This document shows positions 18,371-27,809 of a stretch of 64,000 nucleotides of DNA, piece after piece (position 1 is the stretch's first letter; every line of letters starts with the position of its first letter). The position numbers and the translations under genes are program-made. Under the pieces are notes generated by a model. The model worked only from the letters and a program-made list of their open reading frames with translations, was not told the DNA's origin and did no database searches. This stretch comes from Desulfobacteraceae bacterium (GTDB lineage: Bacteria > Desulfobacterota > Desulfobacteria > Desulfobacterales > Desulfosalsimonadaceae). The stretch is taken from assembly GCA_011390465.1 (NCBI GenBank), contig JAABSH010000009.1, positions 1 to 64,000 on the forward strand, in the 5' to 3' direction.

Positions 18371-19840
18371 TTAAATGTCCTCCAGTTCTTTTTCGATATC
18401 CTCCATAGTCGGGGCTTTGAGTTTGCCAGACAGGATGGCGTCGGTGTCCAGCTTGCCTTCGATCAGGGCTTCGACATTGGATTTAGCTTCTACAACTAAT
18501 TGATCTGCAAATTTCTTATACAGAGAAGCTTTTTTACTGGCTTCAGAGATTTCTGCTATTAACTCTGGCGAAACGACTGGGACAGGGATTGTTTCAATAT
18601 CATCCTCTGAAATAACAGGATATGTGGTAACCGTGCATCTTTGACCTATAAACAGTTTTGCAGTGTAAGTTCGCAAATATTCATGAATAAATCTGGAGTG
18701 TGATTTTTCATGAGTTTGAATTTTCGCAAGAAAAACACTACAAAAAGCATTATCAATATTATCTTCAACATACGCCACAGCACCTCTGTCTGGACGACGT
18801 GTTGACATTAGTATGTCACTTTTCGTTATAGTTCGTTGGGCATTGTTTGGTGTGTTTTCTGGAGAACAGTTACGCCCACCAGATATTATGCCGTTAAAAT
18901 TGTCTATGTCACTGATTTCAATATAAAATATATCTCCTTTTGGCCTTTCTTTTTGTCGGCTGCATACCCCGTATTCACCCAGTGGAACAAGGGGGACACC
19001 ATTGGTATCAAGATCTATCAGCAGATCTTTATATATCTGACGGTAAAAATTTGAGTTCAACCATTCAGTAGTAAGGTCATCTGGTGGAACAAAGCGTGTT
19101 TGCGCATTATTAGAATGAAATTTTCGTTCATGAAGAATTGATTCAAATAACTCGTTGACAATATTTCTGTTTTTTGTTGCCTCTTCACGGCATTTTTCTG
19201 CGAGTTCGACTTTTTTTCCTATGTATTTCTGTATTCTTTGATTAGGAAGAGGAATGATAAAAGCCTTAATCGTATCAAGATCATTATATAAAGCTCCAGT
19301 ATTGGAAGATCCTCGCCTCTTTTGAAGCAAAAATGCTCCTGACGTCATCACTGCGAGCAAATATTTACTGTTTACTTTGCTTTCCTTTGCTCTAATGATG
19401 AAAACGCTACCATTCGCTATTGCCTTATCATCAGTTTCTGGGAACATGGCAACTGAGTCAGGCCTGTCTATTGATGCCCCCTTAACAAGCATCAATATAT
19501 CGCCAGGGGTTATTTGCGCTTTTTTAAACTGATCGTAATAATGTTCAGGAACTCTTACCGCCTCTGACAAGTCAATAGCCATAGACTGAAGGTCAGTCCC
19601 TCTTATCAAAGCAACACCCTCAGTTGCATAATCTACAGAGTCAGGAAGCGAACCGTAATTTCCTTTGTTATAGAGCGATCCCAGCCGGGAATAAGGAACA
19701 CTCCCATTCAGCAAATTGCTTTCATTCTTCAAATAGGTTGGCTGGAAGCAACCTGCATCCATCCGGCGCTCAATCATGGAGGCCGATATAATTGTGGCAG
19801 CAGGTTTTTCTGACAATATTTTGAAATTGTTCATACTCAT
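18371..19840 (-). CDS. Type I restriction specificity subunit (HsdS-like)
   Basis: Two TRD-like halves; motifs such as YNDLDTIKAFIIPLPNQRIQKYI and PVISEDDIETIPVPVVSPELI. Confidence 0.88.
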   Translation of the reverse strand: MSMNNFKILSEKPAATIISASMIERRMDAGCFQPTYLKNESNLLNGSVPYSRLGSLYNKGNYGSLPDSVDYATEGVALIRGTDLQSMAIDLSEAVRVPEHYYDQFKKAQITPGDILMLVKGASIDRPDSVAMFPETDDKAIANGSVFIIRAKESKVNSKYLLAVMTSGAFLLQKRRGSSNTGALYNDLDTIKAFIIPLPNQRIQKYIGKKVELAEKCREEATKNRNIVNELFESILHERKFHSNNAQTRFVPPDDLTTEWLNSNFYRQIYKDLLIDLDTNGVPLVPLGEYGVCSRQKERPKGDIFYIEISDIDNFNGIISGGRNCSPENTPNNAQRTITKSDILMSTRRPDRGAVAYVEDNIDNAFCSVFLAKIQTHEKSHSRFIHEYLRTYTAKLFIGQRCTVTTYPVISEDDIETIPVPVVSPELIAEISEASKKASLYKKFADQLVVEAKSNVEALIEGKLDTDAILSGKLKAPTMEDIEKELEDI

Positions 19841-21831
19841 AACTGCTCCCCACGAGTGTAAATATCCGCAATCGTTACCAAGTCGTTTCCGGCCGGATCT
19901 GGAATTTCTGTTTTTCCTTTTTTTAGATACCCCACATGCTCAGCCACGCCCATGAACACAGGTCCTTGCTTTTCCGATGCATGTTTCTTTTTTTCCAGGT
20001 AAATGAAGCTGGTTTTTGCACCAGTACCCGAGATAGCAAAGGTCTCCGTTGGCAGGCTGACAACCGCTTTCAGGATAGCCTTACCTCCTAAAAATTCGCC
20101 TGTCTCATCATCTTTCGATCCCATGATGTATTCACGGATATAGGCATCACCCGAGTTGCAGAGAATGCCGTCCGGAACGACAATCAAGAGCCGTCCCCCG
20201 GGTTTCAGTAATTGCAGGTTGCGGTCCACAAAAAGCGCTGCTGGGTCAGCTTTATCAATCGCCTTTTTCTTGCTCCGATCACCGGCTTTCCATTTCCATC
20301 CAAGCTCAAGGCCAAGCTCTTCCTTGCGCATTTTTGCCATCCCAGATTTGTCGTCATACTTGCCCGAACCAAAAGGCGGATTGGTCAGGATCAGATCGAA
20401 TTTGCCCACCAGCTTGTCCACGTGGGTATCCGTAATGGAGTCGTCGACCTTTAATAACTGGCTGTGGTCCTCTCCATAGAGCAGCATGTTGATGCGGGCC
20501 TTCTGGATGCTGCCTTCAGCCTGATCCGCCCCAAAGAAGCTGTGGCGCTTCATCTGGCTGAGCCATGCCAGCTTGTCTTCGTCGCTGTGACCCACATGCT
20601 TGTCATCAAGAATGCGTTTTTTGATCTCGCGCAGTGCGCCCACCAGAAAACGGCCGGTACCACAACAGATATCCCCGCATAGAAAGGCGGGCAGATCTTT
20701 TTCATCTTTCGAGGGACTCCATCGTTCCTGCTGATCCTTGTCACCCCGGCGAGCCCAGAGCTCGGCATCGGTGATGTCATGGAAAACCATGTGGCTCATG
20801 CACTCAACCACCTGTGAAGGGGTCAGGTAGGTGGCCAAACCTTCGTTGCTGGCATACTTACCGCGAAGGAAGACATCAAAGGCCCAGCCAAGAAGGTCTT
20901 CGTGGATGAGATGCGCCCTCATCATCCGGGCCTGTTCTCCATTACCCACCAGCTCCTTGTCCGGCACCGACAAACGGATAGGCTGACCATCGCGGTCGCG
21001 CAGATCCATGGAATCGATTGCCATGGCGAGGATATCGGTGTTTTCAAGTTTCAGCGGCTCGTCATAAGCAAAAATGGTGTGAACTTCACCGGTTATGTCT
21101 TTGGCATTGTACTGCGGCAGATTGTTGATTTCCCTGAAGGCATCTTTCAGTTCGATGACAGCCTTCTTTCCATTCTTTTTTACATACTCGGAAGAATATA
21201 TCTCGGAGAACAATTTGCCTTTACCGGCACCGTCCTTGATCTTGTAGCGAGGCGATTTTTCAAGATGAATGCGCAGGAACAGGAGTTTCCCCAGTTCATC
21301 AATGGCTGCGTTGGTCGGCTTAACGCCGCCCCGGGAGTAGATGGCATCATGCAACTGGTCGAATTTACGCTGGATCGCCCGGAAGTCTCCACGGTGATAC
21401 TCTGCGGAAAGATCCTGAAGCAGACGGGAACGGGAATCGGAAATCGGCTTGGCAATCTCTCGCCATAAATCCTTGCGCGGCAGGTCGGAAATCTGGGCGT
21501 CTTTTTCCAGATCAAAAACAAAATGATTGTCGCCATCCCATACCCAGACAAAGCGGAACGGCTTGCCTTCATCCGCACCCAGCCCGGCTTTGAACTTGGC
21601 GTCATCCTGAATGGAAGGACGGGCGGCATCGCCGGGATCTGCTGCCGCAAAGAGAATCACCGGCTCGTCACCATCCATCGCCACCAGATCCGCAGTGGCG
21701 TCCATACTGCCGTCACCAAAGGGATCGAAAAGCTGAAAATCCTCGATAAGTTTTTCGTAACCCAGTTCGGCAAGTTGCTCCCGGGCCTGTCCCCGAAGTT
21801 TGCCCGGTGCATTTTCTTTTTTCTTAGCCAT
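19837..21831 (-). CDS. N6-adenine DNA methyltransferase (HsdM-like)
   Basis: Motif I GDICCGTGRFLVGAL, motif IV FDLILTNPPFGSGKYD, PGGRLLIVVPDGIL. Confidence 0.95.
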   Translation of the reverse strand: MAKKKENAPGKLRGQAREQLAELGYEKLIEDFQLFDPFGDGSMDATADLVAMDGDEPVILFAAADPGDAARPSIQDDAKFKAGLGADEGKPFRFVWVWDGDNHFVFDLEKDAQISDLPRKDLWREIAKPISDSRSRLLQDLSAEYHRGDFRAIQRKFDQLHDAIYSRGGVKPTNAAIDELGKLLFLRIHLEKSPRYKIKDGAGKGKLFSEIYSSEYVKKNGKKAVIELKDAFREINNLPQYNAKDITGEVHTIFAYDEPLKLENTDILAMAIDSMDLRDRDGQPIRLSVPDKELVGNGEQARMMRAHLIHEDLLGWAFDVFLRGKYASNEGLATYLTPSQVVECMSHMVFHDITDAELWARRGDKDQQERWSPSKDEKDLPAFLCGDICCGTGRFLVGALREIKKRILDDKHVGHSDEDKLAWLSQMKRHSFFGADQAEGSIQKARINMLLYGEDHSQLLKVDDSITDTHVDKLVGKFDLILTNPPFGSGKYDDKSGMAKMRKEELGLELGWKWKAGDRSKKKAIDKADPAALFVDRNLQLLKPGGRLLIVVPDGILCNSGDAYIREYIMGSKDDETGEFLGGKAILKAVVSLPTETFAISGTGAKTSFIYLEKKKHASEKQGPVFMGVAEHVGYLKKGKTEIPDPAGNDLVTIADIYTRGEQL

Positions 21832-21833
21832 AA

Positions 21834-22298
21834 TTATTTATCCTCCTGCCGGTTGGGCCGGTTAAAAATATTCGTATTCATTGTTGTAAACTGCTCCACA
21901 AGAATCTGTTTAACTTTTGGTGCGTCCAGTCCAGTGGTTCTGGTTACCTCCATCACCACATTGGCAATCGGAGCTCCGGGTTTTCCCAGTGTTTTGAAAA
22001 ATTGCAGCGCCGCATCGTGAACTATTTCCGCATCAGACATTCCGCTGCCGCGTGTGGTCCATTTGGAGCTGGCCGGCCAGGGAGCTTCGTCTTCTTTCAC
22101 CTTAAAACTTCCGTAAGGTTCAGCAGAAGAAGAGGTTTCCTTGTCGATGCGTTCAAACTTCGGGTTCAACCGCAGCAACAACAGGGCACGATCGGCACCA
22201 CCGTACTGATTCAGGTCGGGTATAGACGCCGCAATGATCTCTGGTGTGGCGGCACCCTCGCGAAGTAAGTATTCATACATCTGGTTCCCAATGCTCAT
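21834..22298 (-). CDS. Hypothetical protein, possible winged-helix N-terminus
   Basis: 154-aa ORF coupled between the two M/S pairs. Confidence 0.65.
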   Translation of the reverse strand: MSIGNQMYEYLLREGAATPEIIAASIPDLNQYGGADRALLLLRLNPKFERIDKETSSSAEPYGSFKVKEDEAPWPASSKWTTRGSGMSDAEIVHDAALQFFKTLGKPGAPIANVVMEVTRTTGLDAPKVKQILVEQFTTMNTNIFNRPNRQEDK

Positions 22299-23662
22299 TC
22301 TAACTCCTCCCTCCTAACTTCTATCTCCTTCCTTAAAAACTGCTCGGCAAACTCCAATACATGGGCTTTTGCGGTCAAGGCTTCACGCCTTCTCTCGAAG
22401 GCCCGGGCGACACGACTGTCAAAATCTTCCCGCCAGATCACCGACAATTTGGGAACCAGCAGCGAATCCAGATCCTTTTTGCTGACAAAACGCTGCACGG
22501 CCCCGGTAGCAAGGCTGTTCAATTGCGCCCGCACAATGGGGTGAGTCATGGCAATAGTGAAATACCTTGGCGTTTCAATGAAGCGTAAAGCGGTAAACGT
22601 GGCGCTTCCAAGAATCCTGCAACCTTCGGCCGCCGTCTTTTCATCCAGATAGGCCACTTGCTCTCCGCTGCCTGTTGTGCAGATCAACACGTCTCCGGGA
22701 TTTAGCGGCTGTCTCATTCGGGGTGACAGATCGGATAATCGGCAGGTCTCCACGCTTTCCACCATCATGGTGTTTTCGTTGATATGCTCGGCTTTCACTG
22801 CACAAACCTGTTCATCCTCGCCGATCCCTTTCAAGGTTGATGGAACCGGTTTAGCCACCTGAAGAAGCGGGGTAACACTGCCACTCTCCAGCAACTGTTT
22901 CCGGAGCACCTCATTTGCGCAAAACGCAACATCCCATCGGCCAATCAATTCCGTTTTCCGGATCTTGAACTGGCGCATGGTTACCTGCATCTGTGTCTTG
23001 CGATTGATCTCCGCGTGGACAGCCCGTACAATCTGAGACAGTTCTGTTTCCGACTCCTGGCTCAGGCGTGCTGCATCGTCATAAGCCTTTTTGATTTTGT
23101 TTTGCAGTTCTCGGCCCGGAAGCGGGATGGGAATTCCGGCAATATCTTTAAGGCGCAATCGTCTTAACGCTGTGGCAGACCGCCTGTAGGCGAGATCTTT
23201 CAGAATCCTGCCCATGGTGGGTGCAGACAGTATGGCCGCCAGATATTCGGGTACAACGGCCGACTTCGGGCGCATGACCGTGATCTCGGAAGACACGGTA
23301 ATATCGTCAAACCCCTCGGGCATAACCGCTGCCCTGAAAGGTTCGGCAGCCTGAGTGAACAGCACATCCTGAGGCTTTACCGCCGTCCACTTGGCGGCCT
23401 TATCTATTGACGCATATTTCAACCCGGAAAAATGGATATCGCATGCATCGAGATTGCTGAGACGCAGCATCGGGATACCTGCTTCACATGAGGTCAATCG
23501 TGATCCGTCGGCAAAATAATCAAGCAGGTCCCCCAACTTGATGAAGCTGTCGTAGTTACCGTTTGTAATGGTCTTTACTGTCTTCTCACCAAGGTAAAAC
23601 CGAGGGTCGAGGCGGTTGCCTTTTTTGCGAAACTTTTTCAGCTGGATCACGGTACTTCTCAT
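22295..23662 (-). CDS. Second type I specificity subunit-like protein (HsdS-like)
   Basis: RRLRLKDIAGIPIPLPGRELQNKIKKAYDDAARL and FVSKKDLDSLLVPKLS match HsdS TRD-helix junctions. Confidence 0.82.
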   Translation of the reverse strand: MRSTVIQLKKFRKKGNRLDPRFYLGEKTVKTITNGNYDSFIKLGDLLDYFADGSRLTSCEAGIPMLRLSNLDACDIHFSGLKYASIDKAAKWTAVKPQDVLFTQAAEPFRAAVMPEGFDDITVSSEITVMRPKSAVVPEYLAAILSAPTMGRILKDLAYRRSATALRRLRLKDIAGIPIPLPGRELQNKIKKAYDDAARLSQESETELSQIVRAVHAEINRKTQMQVTMRQFKIRKTELIGRWDVAFCANEVLRKQLLESGSVTPLLQVAKPVPSTLKGIGEDEQVCAVKAEHINENTMMVESVETCRLSDLSPRMRQPLNPGDVLICTTGSGEQVAYLDEKTAAEGCRILGSATFTALRFIETPRYFTIAMTHPIVRAQLNSLATGAVQRFVSKKDLDSLLVPKLSVIWREDFDSRVARAFERRREALTAKAHVLEFAEQFLRKEIEVRREELE

Positions 23663-24987
23663 GCGCGATCCTCCGGATTAAATGCCGCTTTAATGGTTTC
23701 AATCGTGGCAGCAATTACATCGCTGTCGAAGTCTTCCTGCTGTAATTCGGTCATTGAGATCGAGTAATCAGCGGGAATCTGTTTGGCCTTTTTCATGAAC
23801 AAAATAGAGCATCGAATGCCTGTGCCGGAAAAACAGAATCCGGGCGGCAAGCTGACGATGCCAAGAACCTGCGCGGAATCCAACAGCCAATCCCGGAAAG
23901 CCTTGTGGCTTGCTCCGGATAAAATCCCTTCCGGCAATACGACTGCAATTAGACCATCCGGCTTACACTGATCAATGACCTTGATTAAATAAAGGTATTC
24001 AGCGGGATATTTCTTTGACGCTGGATTACCTTTAAAAAAGGGACTGGTTAATGCGGCATCCTTTTTCAATTGTATTGATCTGCCGAATGGGGGGATCAAT
24101 ACAACGGCATCCTTTTTCTTGGCTGGTTTACTTTCAAGATAGCCATCATCGATGAAGGAGGCTTTGGGATACAAAGCCTGCAACAGGGATAGAAGCTCCT
24201 GATTCCCATTCTCCAGAACGACTTCACCATTGCCCGAACCGGACAGAATTGAAAACTGAGCGCCTACAGCAGATGTAACAAGCGCTATTGAGTTTGCGCG
24301 TTCACCCATAGACTGAAAAACCGGAGACAGGGCCAACGGCAATCCTTGTATGCATTTTTTATCATCGCTTGCTCGTGCCACCCAATCGGTCAACCGGGCT
24401 GACTCTTCGGGTGTCGCTGGCTTCAGTCTAAAGCCAGCAAGGACGGCACATAACTTCAAAACGCCTTCAGAGTTAATATCTGCATCTTTCAGTTTGCCTT
24501 TGATGCTCGAAATCAAATCAGAACACTCATCAACCGTTCCAGAGATAGAGCACGCCCACGCATCCTCTTTTCCTGCCTCTTCATCAGCAATTCGGGCAAC
24601 CAGAAGATTCGACGCAACAGCATCGATAGCCTCCCGTTTTTTCACGCTTTGCCGCAGAAGGGTCGAGAGATATTCAAAAACATCCTGCGATGGAAATAGC
24701 CGTGCCTTAACAGGTCTCAAAGCGCGAACGGGATGCAGCCCGCCTGCCTTTGGGGGTGCTTCATAGAACGACAGCGTCGAGCCGCCTTCAGCCACAACAA
24801 AGGATACGCCCTCGTTAGAAAGCAAAGACAGGTATCGATCAGAGACAGAGCCACGCTTCGGAGACACGACAACACCCCGCTTTCCGGCATACTTAAACTC
24901 CGCATCAATAGACAGGCGACCCACGCTCGCATTATCCAGCGGGGTAACTTCAATGCCTCTTGCCTTTATGTATTCTTGAGCTTTCAT
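23659..24987 (-). CDS. HsdM-like N6-methylase homologue with degenerate motif IV
   Basis: KKDAVVLIPPFGRSIQ in place of NPPF; CKPDGLIAVVLPEGIL...FSGTGIRCSILFMKK typical HsdM C-terminal half. Confidence 0.8.
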   Translation of the reverse strand: MKAQEYIKARGIEVTPLDNASVGRLSIDAEFKYAGKRGVVVSPKRGSVSDRYLSLLSNEGVSFVVAEGGSTLSFYEAPPKAGGLHPVRALRPVKARLFPSQDVFEYLSTLLRQSVKKREAIDAVASNLLVARIADEEAGKEDAWACSISGTVDECSDLISSIKGKLKDADINSEGVLKLCAVLAGFRLKPATPEESARLTDWVARASDDKKCIQGLPLALSPVFQSMGERANSIALVTSAVGAQFSILSGSGNGEVVLENGNQELLSLLQALYPKASFIDDGYLESKPAKKKDAVVLIPPFGRSIQLKKDAALTSPFFKGNPASKKYPAEYLYLIKVIDQCKPDGLIAVVLPEGILSGASHKAFRDWLLDSAQVLGIVSLPPGFCFSGTGIRCSILFMKKAKQIPADYSISMTELQQEDFDSDVIAATIETIKAAFNPEDRA

Positions 24988-25027
24988 ATAATCTCCGTGT
25001 CACATACTCACTTGATCATTTTTCAAC

Positions 25028-25056
25028 ACAATAAACCACGAAAATCATATTGTCAA
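25028..25056 (-). promoter_or_regulatory. Putative sigma70 promoter of the 17-gene cluster
   Basis: Minus strand TTGACA (25056-25051), 17-bp spacer, TATTGT (25033-25028), about 40 bp upstream of the first ATG. Confidence 0.6.
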
Positions 25057-25909
25057 TAAAAAATTATCACACAATCACATTTCCATTATATTTTCTCTTT
25101 TTCAACCTGAGAAAATTTTTTTAAAGCCATATTTTATAATATGTTAAATCGTATTTATTCAAACGAAAGGGATCTGTTTTTCTGTGCTAATTACCATCAT
25201 ATGCTGTTTTTTTCATGGCACGGTTCTTTGAATAAAATCCTTTAAGTTAATTAATGGGACAGATCAAAGCCGGGTTGGCAAAGGTCATCAACTCTCTAAA
25301 AAATTGAATTGATGCGCAATTTCAATTCCTATTCAAAAAAAGCTACGAAACTGCGCCAATTAGAGCATAAAAAAGTGCCATGGAAAAAAATCAAAAAATA
25401 TTTACCTTGGAGGAGCTCTGTACTGGTCTCTGGTGGGAATAAATAAACCAAAAATCTGCTTCTGCATTGAAACATTAAAGAACACTAATTGAAAAATCAT
25501 ATGGAACCAGAAAAGGATTTTTATAAAATACCGGTACATAGATCAGCCGATGGCGATAAAGGAATAGAAAAAAAGAAAGAAAGATTGCTTGGTCCTTATA
25601 TGGATAGAAGAATTGTCCGTCAGAGAATACCAAGACGATGAATTCGGATAGCTTGCCATCCCCACTAACGCCATAGAGAACCCGAACCATTGGACGCATT
25701 GAGCCGCCTGAAAATTAAAGATGGCATTAAACTTAATTTTGAGACAAATCGTCCCAATCTGAGCCCGAAACAGGTTCGTTGACTGTGCCTAAAAGTGTTC
25801 AACAAATACTTAAATAAGATAAAGGTTGCGGGAAAATAAATTTGGATAAACACGCTGCTTTCGCCCTTAAGTCATCCATTAAGAAGCTGTGTTTTAATAC
25901 GCTGACCCC

Positions 25910-26710
25910 TTAATTCCCCTTCTCACCAGTCCCCAGGTCTCTGCTGAGCTTCTGGTAAAGTTTTTTCGATTCCTGATACACAGGGCTGCCGTCAATTCCA
26001 GGTTTGCCCTCAGCGCGGATGAAAAACGTCTCCAGGACATCCCGGGCCGCCTCATTTTCTCCGGCCATATTGTAGAGAAGCGCCAGACCATAATAGGCAT
26101 TGGGAATTACCTGCTGCTGGATGGCTTCTTTGAAAAGCACCTCAGCTTTCTGGAATTCACCGGTTTCCATCATCATGGCCCCATAATTGGTGGCAAGCAT
26201 GGCATCGTCCGGATGATGCTCCAGGCACAGGTCATAATAAAACGCAGCCAGATCCGGCCTGTTTTCATTTCTTGCATAGATATTGCCGAGCATGATGCTG
26301 GCCCATTTGTCTTTTGGATCCATCTGAATGCATTCCTGAAGACAGTGCTTTGCTTTTTCCAAATCATTTTTATCCAGATAAATTTTGGCCATGTTGCGCC
26401 GGGCATCCACGTTTTCCGGAATCACATCCAGCACTTCCTGAAAATGCTTCAACGCCTTGGAAAACTGTTCCTTTTCAGCGGCTTTGACACCCTTTTTCAG
26501 CGATTGCATGGCTGAATTGAATTTTTGGGGGGTGGCGTCTTTAAATTCAATTTCCACCATATCCGCTTTGATGGTGATGTTCATTGTTTTGGCGATCACA
26601 CCGTAAATCTGCCGGATGCGTTTAATCACATCTTCTTCAGAGCCGGATGCCGGATCAAATCTTTTTCCGGGCGCGATCATTATGTCTTTCAAGGGAATAC
26701 GCAGTTTCAT
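25910..26710 (-). CDS. TPR-repeat protein
   Basis: Multiple TPR-like units (ALKHFQEVLDVIPENVDARRNMAKIYLDKNDLEKAKHCLQECIQMDP). Confidence 0.85.
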   Translation of the reverse strand: MKLRIPLKDIMIAPGKRFDPASGSEEDVIKRIRQIYGVIAKTMNITIKADMVEIEFKDATPQKFNSAMQSLKKGVKAAEKEQFSKALKHFQEVLDVIPENVDARRNMAKIYLDKNDLEKAKHCLQECIQMDPKDKWASIMLGNIYARNENRPDLAAFYYDLCLEHHPDDAMLATNYGAMMMETGEFQKAEVLFKEAIQQQVIPNAYYGLALLYNMAGENEAARDVLETFFIRAEGKPGIDGSPVYQESKKLYQKLSRDLGTGEKGN

Positions 26711-26743
26711 GATAGGATGGGGATACTCTTTCTATGAAATTTT

Positions 26744-27808
26744 CTAATTGAACATGTCCAGGGCCGCGTTATACTCTTTTTCCAGGTCAATGCCGGCATC
26801 AACCTGCGGATCGATCTGCTTCAAGCCAACATACATATAGGAAAGGAGCTGAAGGCCGGAAAACTCTCCGTCCAGCCCTTTAAGTCTGTATTTTTGATCC
26901 GGGTTGTTAATATCCAGGCCGGAACGGCCGAGCATGGCAATTTCATAGACAAGCATCTGGGTCTTGTCCGGCCCCAGTTCCCTGAATTTTTCAAGTGCGG
27001 CAAGGCAGTACCGGACAGCATCCGGTCGCATCTGGCCGCCGGAGCTTTTTCGCAGGTTTGTTCCTGAAATTTTCGTCAATGCTTGTCTGGATTTTTCTGC
27101 CAACTCTGTGTATGGGGCCAGTTCGATGACTTTCCTGAAATGCGCATCCGCGTCAGTGTATCGCTTCAATTGAAACAGACACAACCCGCAGCTGTAGCGG
27201 GCCAGCGGATCATCCGGCAGCAGGACGGCAGCTTTTTCAAGATACGGCAGGCCTTTTTCAGGATCATCCTTTGCCAGGGCACCGCCTAAATTTTTCAGGG
27301 TATAGGGATCTTCAGGATCATGGGAATAACTTTCCTGAAGCGCTGCCAGGGCCTTCTGCGTTTCACCGGACCGACTGTAGGCAACGGCAAGGGCGTTCCA
27401 TGCCCGGCTGTTTTCGGGTTCCTGTTTAACGAGCAGTGACAGCAGGGTAATGGCTTTCCCGGCATCGCCTTTGTCGCTGAGAACGATGCCGTAATTGTAG
27501 AGAATGGCAGGATGATCGGCATATTTTTCATACAGGGCGGCAAGCATGGCCTCTCCCTGGGAAGTCTCTCCTTTTTTGAGGAACTCCACTGCCGCCAGCA
27601 CGGCCCGGTCCGTGTCCTTCATGGAAACCGGAAACCAGTGGACCGTCACTGAATCCTGGTGAATTTTGATTTCAGTTTCTCCGCCGATGGCCCTGAAGTA
27701 ATCATTAAAAAACGCGGTTACGGTTTTATGAATCTCATTTTGCGGAATATTTTCACATCCCGGCAAATCTGATACATTAAAATTAAATTGAACAGGCTCC
27801 AGTGCCAT
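26744..27808 (-). CDS. TPR-repeat protein
   Basis: Repeated TPR units (AVAYSRSGETQKALAALQESYSHDPEDPYTLKNLG). Confidence 0.85.
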   Translation of the reverse strand: MALEPVQFNFNVSDLPGCENIPQNEIHKTVTAFFNDYFRAIGGETEIKIHQDSVTVHWFPVSMKDTDRAVLAAVEFLKKGETSQGEAMLAALYEKYADHPAILYNYGIVLSDKGDAGKAITLLSLLVKQEPENSRAWNALAVAYSRSGETQKALAALQESYSHDPEDPYTLKNLGGALAKDDPEKGLPYLEKAAVLLPDDPLARYSCGLCLFQLKRYTDADAHFRKVIELAPYTELAEKSRQALTKISGTNLRKSSGGQMRPDAVRYCLAALEKFRELGPDKTQMLVYEIAMLGRSGLDINNPDQKYRLKGLDGEFSGLQLLSYMYVGLKQIDPQVDAGIDLEKEYNAALDMFN

Positions 27809-27809
27809 T

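Noticed and set aside
2138-24987. BREX or ordinary type I R-M assignment
   Set aside because: No PglZ-type phosphatase and no HsdR helicase-nuclease were found among the ORFs; kinases, HerA/NurA and doubled M/S pairs do not fit either.
25060-25900. Possible small ORFs or degraded gene between the cluster and the TPR genes
   Set aside because: Only short, interrupted reading frames were seen; no family could be recognised.
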